The notes beneath the pieces were generated by a model. The model had not been told where the DNA came from. It saw only the letters and a program-made list of their open reading frames with translations, and searched no databases. From Orthonyx spaldingii (taxonomy: Eukaryota; Chordata; Aves; Passeriformes; Orthonychidae), in assembly GCA_013397795.1 (NCBI GenBank), contig VZTJ01004744.1:369836-433835 (forward strand): DNA of 64,000 nt, given 5' to 3'. The translations under genes were made by a program, and so were the position numbers. Below, piece after piece: positions 48,001 through 60,306 of this stretch (position 1 is the stretch's first letter; each line of letters begins with the position of its first letter).

Positions 48001-49409
48001 GGAGCACGGGAAAGGGACAATCAGGCAGGGTTGGAGTGCCAGGTGTGACTCCTGGTGAAGATTCCCCGGGACAGCCACTGCCCATCTCCCAGGAATCCTG
48101 CAAGTGGAGCCTCTCCAGGAGGGGCTCTCCGTGCGGAGCTGGAGACCAGCAGTGGCCTCCACTGGCTGCAGCCAGATCCAATGGCGATGTCGGGATCAAC
48201 CCCCTCAGCTCCGGCCCCCCAGGGATGTCCCACAAGCAGCACACGAGGTCCAGGGACCCCCGCGATGGACCAGGACTGACCCTTGGCAGCCCCGCACCCT
48301 TCTGACCCGGGGTTTGGGTGGCAATGCCCTCCCCTCCTGCCCTCCAGGCCCGGCAGCACAAACAGTTTTCCATATTTTCTTTCCCCCTACAAGTCACTCT
48401 GTTGCCAGGACATCCCACACAGCCCTCAGGAGAGCACATGGACACCACTCACCAAATGGAGCGATAAAACATGATCCACTTGTCTATTCCAGCTGGCTGC
48501 AGAGACAAAGCTGCCATGAGAGAGAGTGCACAAAAGTGAAGGAACGTGTCTGAGAGGATGGTGAGGATTGGCTCTCCTTGGGAATTTAGTGGAGAAGCAG
48601 CTCTAAAGCATTGGGTCAGAGCCCTGATCAGCCACTGCTCTCTCCCTCCTAGGCAGCCTGCAATGCAAAGAATTGTATTTCCTGACTGCTGGGCCCCAGG
48701 GACTCCCCAAACTCCATGAAAAATTTAAAAACCTCCAGTTTACAACTCTCAACAGCAGCAGTGAAAATTCCAGCACTGAACCGTGGCAATAGCAAATCTC
48801 ACATAAAGCTGCAGCTGCACATCCCAAACCTGTACTGCAGAGCTGGCAACTGCCTTGGGACATGCACAGCACACCAGCATCCCTGCAAGGCTTTCCTGGG
48901 ACATGCACACATTTATCCAGGAGCCACAGTGCCCTGGAATCACTCTGGAGCATCCAAGGTTGCTGTTATAACCTGCCCAGCAATCAGGAATGCAGGGAGA
49001 AAGCTGGGAAGCTGCAACGGGACACAGCTGGGGAAACCACAGCAGCCGTGCCATGGGGTGAGCCCTGCAGGAAGAGCTGGGGGAAAAGCTCAGGGCCAGG
49101 GCTGGTGAGTCAGGCAGAGCCTGGGAAATGGCTGAGCAGAGCCAACAAGGGCCGGGATAAAAGCCTTCGGCAAAACCCATGGGAAAGGGCTCGTAAGTTT
49201 TCCTAGAAAACTGCTCCACCCACTCCAGCCTGGCCAAGAGTGTGAGTACGGAAGGGATGCAACACTTGCTGTAGGAAAATTATCAGTGAAGAAGGTGCTT
49301 GGAGACTGGGCTGGATCCCTGACCATGTTCTGCCTCAGGCACAAGCCGACTTCACCCAGCACCTCTCGGCCACCACGGGCCCCTCAGCTGCCCCATGGAG
49401 ACACATTCC
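48001..49409. other. intergenic sequence without recognised feature
   Basis: GC-rich intergenic DNA. Several open frames exceed 100 codons but have no splice logic, codon pattern or homology that I can see. Confidence 0.5.
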
Positions 49410-49536
49410 TGGCTCAAAGCCAGGCTGGAGAGGCTTGGAACAACCTGGTCAAGTGGAAGCTGTCCCCTGAGGGGTTGGAATGGGAGGATCTTTAAGGTCC
49501 AACCCAAACCATTCCAGGGTTCTGTGATTCTCTGCT
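49410..49536 (+). mobile_element. CR1 LINE 3' tail
   Basis: Plus-strand terminus: CTGGAGAGGCTTGGAACAACCTGGTCAAGTGG, then GGTCCAACCCAAACCATTCCAGGG and TTCTGTGATTCTCT. Confidence 0.85.
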
Positions 49537-50109
49537 CGTGACCACGGCGGTCACCAGCTGCACCCACCAAGCACAACCCCGAGCACAGAGAGCACATTCC
49601 CTTCTCCCAGCACTGGGCTGCTGCTGTGAGGATGGAGTGGAGCATCCCTAAGCTGGGACAACCAAGGCAGCACCAAACCTTGTGTGAGAGGTTGCCTAAA
49701 AACCCCAGCAACAGGATCTGCGCTTTGCCATCAAACAGGAACAGAGGGGGCTGCCAAAACACACCCTGACATTTGTTCTCTGGCCTCATCCCTACCCTGC
49801 TTTCACCACTTTACGTTTTTTACCTGACCTCTTTTAGGCCCGAACCAGTAACACATTGATATTTATTTTTGCCCCAGCTAAACTATTTATGTGTGTGGGT
49901 ATATTTGTGTATACCTACATATACAAATATAGGGTAGAGGTGTTCTTCCTCCTCAAAACAGCAATGTGAAATTCTGGCTGATAAAAGATGAGGGACTGGT
50001 TTGAAATAACACAAAGTAAATCCATTTCAACAACCACACACAAGCCATGCTCATATTTCCCCCTCCACACACCCATTCCCCAAACAGATCAACAGCAAGA
50101 GCTTTTTAT

Positions 50110-52767
50110 GTGGATTTATTTTTATTTTTTTTTACATTATGTTAGAGTTCAAAAAAAAAAAAAGAACCCAACAAAATTAATAAATATTAAAAGTTAAAAA
50201 GCTCTGAATCTCATATGTACAAAACTTTATACATCATGGTAACACTGGACAAGGTTACAGCACAGGAATGACTCTGTGCATCCACCTGGCCCAGGAGGGT
50301 GCAGGGGACCAGAGTCATCCTCTCCTCCTGGAGACAGGGCCAGAGACAGGGCAGAGCGACCCAAGCTCAGCCTGCCTTCAGCTGGAATCAATTCCCCATC
50401 CCTGGAAGCGTTCAAGGCCAGGATGGGGCTCGGAGCAACCTGGTCTAGTGGAAGGTGTCCCTGTCCACGGCAGGAGGGCTGGAGCTGGATGAGCTTTACG
50501 GTCTCTTCCAACCCAGACCATTCCAGGATTCCATGGAACACGCAGTGCTGGGTGCCAGCCCTGCAGCATCATCACCCCAGAGCACCCACAGCGGGTGGGG
50601 GGAGGTGATCACACCCTGCTTTAGCTCTCCCCCACCTCAGCTCCAGGTCAGGATCAGCACCTGCAGTGCAGCACCCCTGCCCAAACACCCAGGGACCCCG
50701 GCTGTGGGTGCAGGGAGCTGGGCCAGCCCCGAGCCACAGCTCTCCCCGAGGTGCAGTGAGTGAGGAACACTGCAAATATTCCTTAAGCAGTAAAGCACCA
50801 ATGCCCAGGCCAGCACGGGAGGGAGGAGTGCAGCTGGGAACTGGGGAGGAAGGACATCACAGCCCGTTTCTGAGGGGGAAAAAGGTCTTTTTCTTATGCT
50901 CCTTGGAGAGTAAACAAAGCGTTGTCTTTGGCACAATAAATAAATGCTGGCACTCCCGTGGAGGGGCTGCCAAGGGGCATGGTGGCATTCCAAGGGATGA
51001 ATCCCACCCTGGCATCCCTATCCCCACAGGATCCCCTGTGGGTGCCAATACCTGCCATGCCTGGATCTGGGCACTCCCACTCCCACAGGGTGTGCCAGCT
51101 GTGTGGCTCAGACAGACAGTGGGCTTTGTTTCATGCTTTGGGATGCCCACCTAATGCCAAAGGGCAGCACCCTGGAGGCCAGGGAGTTCCAGCCTCAGGT
51201 GCTTCAAGAGGAGTTGGAAAAATGCTCGTCCAGCCATGCCTTGGCAGCAGGAGGGTGTTGGGAAGCTCTGGGAGAGCACTGCAGGGTCCAATGCTTAAAA
51301 CATCAGGAATGCAGAGGGGTCTCCATGGATTTCAGTCAAAGCAAGTACCTCAGCCCTGTCACAATCCAGGAAAATCACCCCAGGCCACCTCACCAGCAGG
51401 CCCTGGATTGCTGCAGAGCTCACAAACACTGCCCCCATCCTGCTCCTTGGATCCTGGGGAAGCAGGACCATCAGGGCCAGCGGGTGCACCCACACCATGC
51501 CTGTGCTCCCAAGGACATCCCACTCTGCAATGCCAACCTGGTCTGTCTGCCAAGCCTTGCCTTCCTCGGACTCCACCTCCCCGATCCCAAAACCTCCTCC
51601 CTCACAGACACCCCCCTTCCCCTGCCACTGCACCCGGAGGTGCCTAAGAACCAAAACCATGGCAGGCCCCTCAGGGACACCATTTTGGGGAGGTTTTGAG
51701 GACTGAAACTCGTCAAGGCAAACCCTGTGCCCAGAGCTGGCCCAACACCCAGCAAAGGGAGGGCAGCCCAAGGCTCCTAAAGTGCTATGCAAACGTTTTG
51801 TACTTGGCACAATACTTTGTAATGGCATTAATCACCCCCTCCCAAGCAATGAGAGACACAGATGAATCTTTGTCTCTCTCCTCTCCTTGCAACTGCCCCT
51901 AAAATCCACCCCTGGCTTCCCAGTCACTCCCATTTCCCCCTGGAAGCTGCTGCTGCCCCACAGGCAGTGGGTCCAAGGGTGGAGGGATGAGGCTGGTGAT
52001 CCTGGGGAGGCTGGGCATCAGCATCAGCTCAAGGCTGCCCAAGGGCAGTATTGGCTAAAATAAAGTCCCCCCCAGGTGACAGGCATTTTTGACATCAGTT
52101 TTTGGTCTCTGACCTGTGGTTCTTGTTGCTCACTTTGGAATTTTCCTGGACCATCTCCTGCCTCCAGGACAGAAGCTTCTCTACTCTTGTCACATTCCAC
52201 CTTCCCCCAGACGTGTTTCCCAAACTCTCTACCCCAACAGGGACAGCCCAGAGCAGCAGTTTGGGATTTCCCCACATTTCCCTTCTCCTCACCTCATCAT
52301 CTCCCTCCAGTTTCTCTGGCCCCCCCAGATTCCCACTATCCTCCCATTGCTATCCCCAAGCTCCAGGGCTGAACCACACCCAGCCAGGACCCTCCTCTCT
52401 AGCACATCCTGTGTTGCAGCTTGGAGCAGGGGGAAGGAAAAAGCAACATTGCAGCCACCCCCCTCCCACATCTTTTTAGCACCTTGGGAGGAAGCAGCCT
52501 GTCTACCCGCAGCTTTTTTGCTCCTTTCCACCTTTTTTTTCCATGGTGCTGCCAAAAAGCGCCATGGCACGGCTGGGAGGGCAAGGGGGATCATGAGAAA
52601 CAAGTGGTTTTCCCAGGAATTTCTGGGTGTGGAGCCAGGTCATTTCCAAACCTGGCACCTGTGAAAACCATCACCAGAAGTTGAGGGGAGAGGAAAAAGA
52701 TGGGGAGAAACGGAGGGAAGAGGGAGAAAGGTTTTCCCTGCCCCACGGTGAGGTGGTCCCGAGCAGG
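50110..52767 (-). other. ADAMTS14: probable ADAMTS14 3' UTR
   Basis: From the stop codon leftwards, the first minus-strand AATAAA-type signals in a good context are the cluster at 50115-50125 (plus-strand TTTATTTTTATTT). This would give a long 3' UTR of about 2.6 kb containing a CR1 tail. Earlier cleavage cannot be excluded; transcript ends were not seen directly. Confidence 0.35.
50380..50540 (+). mobile_element. CR1 LINE 3' tail
   Basis: Plus strand: CCCATCCCTGGAAGCGTTCAAGG, CAACCTGGTCTAGTGGAAGG, TCTCTTCCAACCCAGACCATTCCAGGATTCC. It is antisense to the ADAMTS14 transcript if the long 3' UTR is real. Confidence 0.85.
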
Positions 52768-55700
52768 TTACCTGGCCCCCTGCCCCCTTCCCGGCTCGCT
52801 GGGGGCTGGCAGCTCCCCTGGAAAAGCACCATTGCTGGATACCCCAGGAGCCAGAGTGGGGTCCCCACCAGGTTCCCCTCGAGCCAGGGTGGTGGGGCTG
52901 GGGGAGAGCGCTGGGGCAGGGCTGGGAGCAGTGGTTCCCGGAGAAATGCTGGCGGCAGGGGGTGAGCCAGTGGTGGAGGAGGCTTTCTTCCCACAGGATT
53001 CGCAGCAGAGCTTGTTGTACCCAGGAATGGAGCAGTAGCGAGCCAGGACCTCCATCTGGCAGAAGATGGACTTGTCCCCGAGGCAAGGCTCCCCTGGAGA
53101 GGGACAGAGCAGCACAAAATAAAGTGGCATTAGGCTCCCAGCCCTGCACCTCTCCAATGGGGTTCCTGAAGGGAATGAGGTGCCCTTTCAGGGTGCTGCC
53201 TATCCATGTAGAGAGTGGGAAAGAGGAACCTGGAAAATGAAGTCATAGCAGTGAAGGATTCTGTGCATGGAGAAAAAACAGAGAGCAAAGGATGCTCCAA
53301 ACCAGGATGCACTTCGCCCCAGCTATGAAGGGCTCCAAGAAGGAAAAACCAGAAGTCGTCTCCTTACTTTAAAAAGTTCCAAGGTAAAAAGGAAAAGGCA
53401 TAAAAACCGGGAGGCAAAAGGAGCACGACACGGAAACTGCAGGACCTCGTACACCACAAGATGGCAATGGAGCAACGGGCTTTGGAGCAGGGGCATCGGG
53501 GATGGGAACACTCCCCAGGAGCACTGCTGGATGCGCTCCCACCTCTGCACTTCCCACAGGGAGGTGCAGAAGTCCTCGGGAGGGTTATTCTGGGAAGAAG
53601 CACTGCCCTTACACGAGCACGGGCACTTACTGGAGGAGATCTTGCTCACGGGGTTTTTGGCTCCGTCCTGGGGCACGCGCTGCCCTCTGGTCGTGCTGTG
53701 CTCACCGGTGTCGGCGCTGGCGGTGATGCCAGAGAGCTTCCCTGCAGAGAGAGCACCACGGTGCTCAGCAGCCACGGGAGGCTGGGGGCACTCAAAATAC
53801 CTCAGGAGGGTGTTTGTTTTGTTTTAAGGGATCTACTTAAAAATTAAATCCCTTAAGGAGCGCCTGGTTGCCCCAGCATTTAAGCCACTCAAACCCCACC
53901 CAAGATAAACTCGAGGGTGCCCATCTCCATCAGCTCATCGCATCTTCAAACTGCCAGAAAACCCAAAACCAGTCAATGCCAGGGCTAAGAGCAGAGAAGG
54001 GAAATATTTTGGCTGGTTTTTAAATTTTTTTTTTACTGCCAGCAGCATCAGGGACGCTCAATCCAACCCTGTCTGCTGGCATCCCCTGGGGCCACAGCAA
54101 GCTGGAGGCATTCGTGGGGGTTGGTCCCCACCAGCACACGCCCCATCCCAGTGCCTCCTCCTCCTCCTCCTCCTCCTTCTCTCGCCCGGGCAGAGGGCCA
54201 CGTGGCAGCCCTGGATGGTCTCTGGCTTGTCACCCTCACAGCGCACGCCGCTCTCGCTGCCCTTGCACACCACCTGCCGCTGCTGGACGCCTTCCCCGCA
54301 GGTCGCCGAGCACTGCAGACAGACAGACAGACAGGCAGGCAGGCAGTCAGTGACAGTGTGGGGACATCCCCCGCACCCCGACAGCACCCCAAGATGTGCT
54401 GATAACAATTCCCCAGGCAGATACTGCTTTCTGATATGGGGTTTCCCTCCCTGTCTCCCAAACCCCCACACTCGCTTCACAGGGATGCTCTTCCCTTTCT
54501 CATTTTCAGTGAGCCAGTGAAAACATCACTGGCTCCTGTACCCTTATACCTGGAAGTGTTCAAAGCCAGGCTTAGAGCAACCTGGTCGAGTGGAAGGTGA
54601 CCTGACCAAGGCATTGGGTTGGAATGAGATGGGCTTTTAAGGTCCCTTCCAACCCAAACCACTCCAGCATTCTTTGAAAACATCAATGCCTCTTGTACCC
54701 TTACCTCCACTACGGCCAGGTTGGGTGGGACTCTGAGCAACCTGGTCTAATGGGAAGTGTCCCTGTCCACGGCAGGGAGGTTGCAGTAGACGACCTTTAA
54801 AAAGCTCCCTTTTAACCAAACCACTCTAGGATCCTACTCCATGACCCCTACAGGCACCTGCCCTTCACCCCCACCTCCCGTACCCCTCCTTCTGGGGGCT
54901 TCCTCACCTCGGACCAGGCTCCTGTCCTCCACTGCGCGGGGCAGGGCAGGCGGCCGCAGGGCCGGCGCGTCTCGGGGCGCTGCCCGGGGCAGTACTTGGT
55001 GTGCAGGGTGCGGTTGGTGCCGTCCTGCAGGCGCTGCACGCACTGCACCGCCCGCGCCTGCACCCCCAGCTTCCCGCAGGAGCGGCTGCAGGCGCCCCAC
55101 TCCTCGGCCACCCACCTGCCAGGGCGGGAAGATGCACACGGAGAAGGCGTTGGAGGCGATGCTCACGCTTGGAAACGCTCCCAACATGACCCCTGCAATG
55201 CTCCCAGAGAGGGATGGGAGCACCTCAGGCTGCACAGGGAGGACTCACATGGGCTGGGAGCATTCCTGGAGGTTACAGCGCCTCCGGATTGGCTTCGGCT
55301 TCTTGCCGTTGTCACAGAAGTTCCTGTGCACCATCCGGTTGTCGCTTTTCCGGCGGCAGCCGTACTTGGTGTACTGGATGCCTGAGGGGCAGAGCGTGGG
55401 CAATGAGGTGATGGCTGGGGGAGTCCCTCCAGGTTCCCCCAGGGCCCTCTCCTGCATCCCTGCACTCTCAGATGTCACCACTCAGGTGGACCCAAGGTTT
55501 GCCGAGGATGTTCGTGTGGCTGCTGCACCCCCTGGGGTCCCCCAGGCTGCTGTGGGGTGCACGCAGCTCGTGGAAAATGTCCCAGCCCATGGCAGAGGTT
55601 TGGACCAGGTGACCTTTAAAGATTCCTTGCAACCCAAACCCCTCTGATTCCCAGAGCACCACGTGTTTTCCCGTGATCTGAGGGTCAGATCCCAATGGCT

Positions 55701-58700
55701 GTATGGAAATGAAGGCTTAAATCAGCAAACCCCACGCCTACTTCCCTGCAAATTTTAGTAGTGGTCATCTTCAAAATCATTATTTCTTGGCTCAAATCCA
55801 GTTAAAAACAGCCAAGGAATTCAAAAATCATAGGAGGCCCAAGGACAGACAGACAAAGGTATGCACACACAATCACATAAGCCTGTTTCTGTAAGAAATC
55901 CAGCTAAAAATGCTCACTTAAACTGCTTTGCAATAATTTCTCCTTGCCAGAGATGCCCCAAGGGGCTCACACACCTTCTGCCATATCCAAGCATCCCCCC
56001 AAGCATAGCCTGTAGGCTGTTTTGAAGAGGAAGTTACCTCCTCCACACGCCTTGGAGCACTGGGACCAGCTCTTGAGGGCCCACTCGTAGGTATCCATCT
56101 CCTCAAGCAGGACATTGTTATTCCCAATCATGGGCAGCAGGTCCTCGTGGATGATGTACCGGTACATGAGGCTGCTCCTCGCCTCCTCCTCCTGAGGGAT
56201 GACCTGTGGGCACAGAGGGAACAGAACAATGCCATGGCAGAGGGACCACATGGCAAGGTGACCTGTGCCCAAAACTGGGGATGGACACAGCGATGGATGG
56301 GAACATGGACCTGCCACCCCCTGCACGCCCAGGGAACCCAACCCCAAACTCCCCAGATACCAGCATAACTGAAATGGGATTTGTAGTCACAAGCAATTGC
56401 TCCAGATGCAGCCGGACTCAAAGGCAAGTGCCCAAGCAGCACATCCCTGTGCCATTCCCTCACGTGGCTCATCGCCCCTTGCCCTTGGCTGGCCCATTCC
56501 CTGGATTTAATCACATGTCCCACACCCTTCCTCTACTCACATCCTTCCATCACCTGCCACATCACACCTCGGATGAGCTCCATTGTCCGTGGCAGGGATC
56601 CCCAAGCCCCCCAGAGCCTGTGCCAGCCAGGCTTACCAAAACACTGATGGCCTCGTGCAGGGGACCGCTGGTTTTCAGGCTCTCCTTGCCTTGCTCCACA
56701 GTGTATTCCCACTCTAAGCCCATCTCAATGAACACTTGGCTTTTGGCTTCCTTGCCCTTGGCATTCAGGATGAAGTTCCCCGTGGCTTGGTTCTTAACAG
56801 CTGGAGGAGAAAGGAGATATTTTCAATATCATTCCCTCTGGTCACTCACTTGGGAGGACTGGAATGACCTAAACAAGACCCTTTTTGGTGGGAATTATCA
56901 GAAAAGGGTTGAGAAAGGGTGAAGGGAGAGGTGGACCAGGGCATGCTCACCGATGCTGTGGGATGCTGGCTCCATCTCTTCTATTTGAAGGTGCCTCGCT
57001 CCAGCTGGGATCTCAAACATCTTCAAAACACCTGAAAGGGAGGGACAAAGGATGGAGGGAAGGGCAGGTTTCCAGCTTGTGAATCTGCTTCCAAACCCAA
57101 CCAGCCCTCTCACCTGGCTGCTTGGGGGTCTTGGCCATGGTGCCCTTCACCGTCCGGCAGTGGGAATTGTCCCCCCCGCAGACCCCACACTTGTCATCCT
57201 GCTTCAGGGAGCCAACCTCCTTGTCACAGCCAACGTGCTGGCACCCGGGGGAGGAGAGGACAAGCCTGGGGTTACACACCTGAGGCCCAGCCCAGGGTTA
57301 CAGCCCTGAGGCCCAACCCTGCAGCCCAGCCCATCGCTCCGCCATCCCCTTGGCCACACACAGGCTTGGTCCCCAGGGGAAGAACACCAAAAAGGGGTTG
57401 AGCTCTCCCCTCAGGGCCAGGGAGAGGACGGGGGCAGTCCCACGGGAGCTCCTCACCACGCACTCGCCCCGGACGCAGACGCTGTAGGGGTCTCGGTAGC
57501 TGCAGCGGGTCCCGTCGTGAACCACCTGGTTCATGAACACCACGTCCCCCGTGCCCTCGGACTGGCAGATCAGCTCACACTTCTGAGCATCTGCGGCAAA
57601 GGAAAAGGGAAAGGGGAAAAAAAAGAGGGAGGTGGGGGGAAAAAGGAGTTGTGGAAATACATTAGGGTAAGCGAAGAGAGAAGCCCATCTCAGTCTGTGC
57701 CCCTGAGCACAGCCACAATTCCAAAGCCCAGGATATTTATGTGGCTTATCTCCCAAGTCCATTTGCTGCTCCAGAGCCTGCACTTTTGCCCAGTACACTC
57801 AGGAAATTAAGGGAAAGACAGGACATGCTACATGAGGCTGCAATGCAAGTAGGCAGCTCTGCTCTGGAAACAGGCTGGGAGAGCTGGCAGTGTTCAGCCT
57901 GGAGAGCAGGGAGACCTTAAAGCCCCTTCCGGTGCCTGAAGGGGCTCCAAGAGAGCTGGAGAGGGACTTTGGACAAGGAGAAAGGTCCAGAGTGACAGGA
58001 CAAGGGGGAATGGCTTCAAACTGACAGAGGGCAGGGTTAGATGGGGTATTGGGAAGAAATTCTTTCCTCAGAGGATGGTAAGGCCCTGGCACAGGTTGCC
58101 CAGAGAAGCTGTGGCTGCCCCATCCCCAGAAGTGTCCTTCCAACTGTGAGTAACCTGGTCTAGTGGAAGGTGTCCCTGCCCATGGCTGCAGGGTTGAATG
58201 AGATCATCATTAAGGTCCCTTCCAACTGAAACCATTCTGTGACTGGGTTGGAAGGGACCTTAATGCATGAATCCATGATTTTAAAAAGCTGGCTGCTCCA
58301 TGTTGGCTTATTGCACAACAGTTTCCAGCTCAGGAGCTTCCCACCACCCAACATCTGTGCAGCTGGCACAGTCCCCATCCCGGGGTGATGGCCACCAGGG
58401 CGCACTCCTCTGGAGGAATCTGGCTGCTGCTCCTCTGCCAGGACCCGCTGCCACTCACCGTCGTTATGCTCATAAGGCAGCCAGGAATGTTTGCTGTTCT
58501 GGTGGGTGTAGTAGGAGTTGCGCTTGGAGCACTGCTGGGCACGGAAATCCTGGTAGGGCCCCGGGCACTCCTCGGCATTGCACACCTGGTACTCATAGGT
58601 GGCTCCCGGGCACTGGCGCCCTCCGTATGCTGGGCTGGAAAATAAACCCAGTGCGGTGTGAGAGTGCTGGAGAGGGGATGGTGTTCACCCCCAGCACAGC

Positions 58701-60261
58701 TCAGCGCCAGAACACACGGCACAGCTCCCGCAGGAACACATGTCCCCATCCCTGCCAGCAAGGGGAAGAGCCAGGAACCTCTGGCTTGTGACCAGTTCCA
58801 GTTGGGAAAAGGGAGGGAGGCAGGATCCCAACGTACGGCGGATTGTCGCAGCTCCGGCTGCGGGACTGCACGCCTCCCCCGCAGGTCCTGGAGCATGAGC
58901 TGAACTTGGACCAGGAGCTCCAGCTGCCATCCTGGCTGTAAGGCTGCTCTGATGTCTTCCAGATGCAGTGGCCCTTGAAGCACCACTGGAAGGGAGGAGA
59001 AGGAATGCATTCCACACCTCCTCCAAAGGGCTCAGCACCAGCGCAGAGCCCTCTGGCACCCACAGCACTGCATAAGTGGTAAAACTCGGGAGGAAGGTGC
59101 TCTTCATTGTGTCCTCGACACGTCCCTCCCACTGGAAGCAGGACCAACCCCTACCTTGCCAGGAGAGCACTCGGTCCCATCCAAGGGCGGCCCCTTTTTG
59201 GTCTTGCAGAAGTAGGGGTTGTCCGGGTGGCTGCACCACAGCTGCTTGCAGGGGTCGAAGGTGCGGAACTGGGGAGCACAGAGGAGCTGGGCTGGGACGG
59301 CAGCGGCGAGTGCCGGCAGGCTGGGGGCAGCCAGGCTGGCTGGGGGTCCCGGGGAGGGGGGATGATGTGGCCACACAGCCCCTACTCACCGCCGTGCACG
59401 TCTTGTACCCCACGCCGAAGTCGAAGCGGCACTGCTCGTCCATGGAATAATTAATTCCTGGCAGCTCAGGTAATGTGGGCCACTGGTGCTCGAAGGGGTC
59501 ATCCAGGAGGCAGTCGTAGGAGCTGCAGAGTCAGACATAGAGGATTTCCCTCTGTCACCCCATCCCTCAGCTCCAGGCCACTCTCCAAATTCAGCTATTG
59601 AGACATCTGAATCATCCTGGAATCCCAGAATGGTTTGGGTTGGAATGGTCCTTCAAGGCCATAGAGTTCCAACCCCTGCCATGGGCAGGGACACCTTCCA
59701 CTATCCCAGGCTGCTCCAAGCCCCATCCAACCTGGCCTCGCACACTTCTAGAGATGGTGCAGTCACACCTTCTCTGGGCAACCTGTGCCAGGGCCTGACC
59801 TCCCACACAGGAAAGAATTTTTTCCTAACATCCCAACTAACCCTGCCCTCTGTTAGTCAGAAGCCATTCCCCCTTGTCCAAAATCCAGCTCTCTTGGAGC
59901 CCCTTTAGGCACTGGACAAGGCTCCAAGGTCTCCTTGAACCCTTCTATCCTCCAGGCCAAACACCCCCAGCTCTCCCAGCCTGTCTCCAGAGTCACTCCA
60001 GCCCTGGCAGCATCTTTGGATGTACAAAACGCTCCCAAGTCGCAGTCTGAAGGGAGAGCATCCCCTCCCAGCTGGAAGGGACGTACTGGATGTAGCGGTT
60101 GAGCTCCTGCTTGCTGCAGCGGGACCAATGGTAGCGGTGGAAGGCGGCCTGCACCAGCGGCGCCATGATGCTCCCCATGCTGGTCTCGTCGGCACAGCGG
60201 TTGCCCTGCCCGTCGTGCTCCATGCCCAACCTGACAGGAAAATCCCGAGGGATTCACACCT

Positions 60262-60306
<45 letters not shown>

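Noticed and set aside
45466..50100. Possible extra gene between the MTTP-like gene and ADAMTS14
   Set aside because: Several frames above 100 codons overlap CR1 or simple sequence. None has paired splice sites or recognisable domains.
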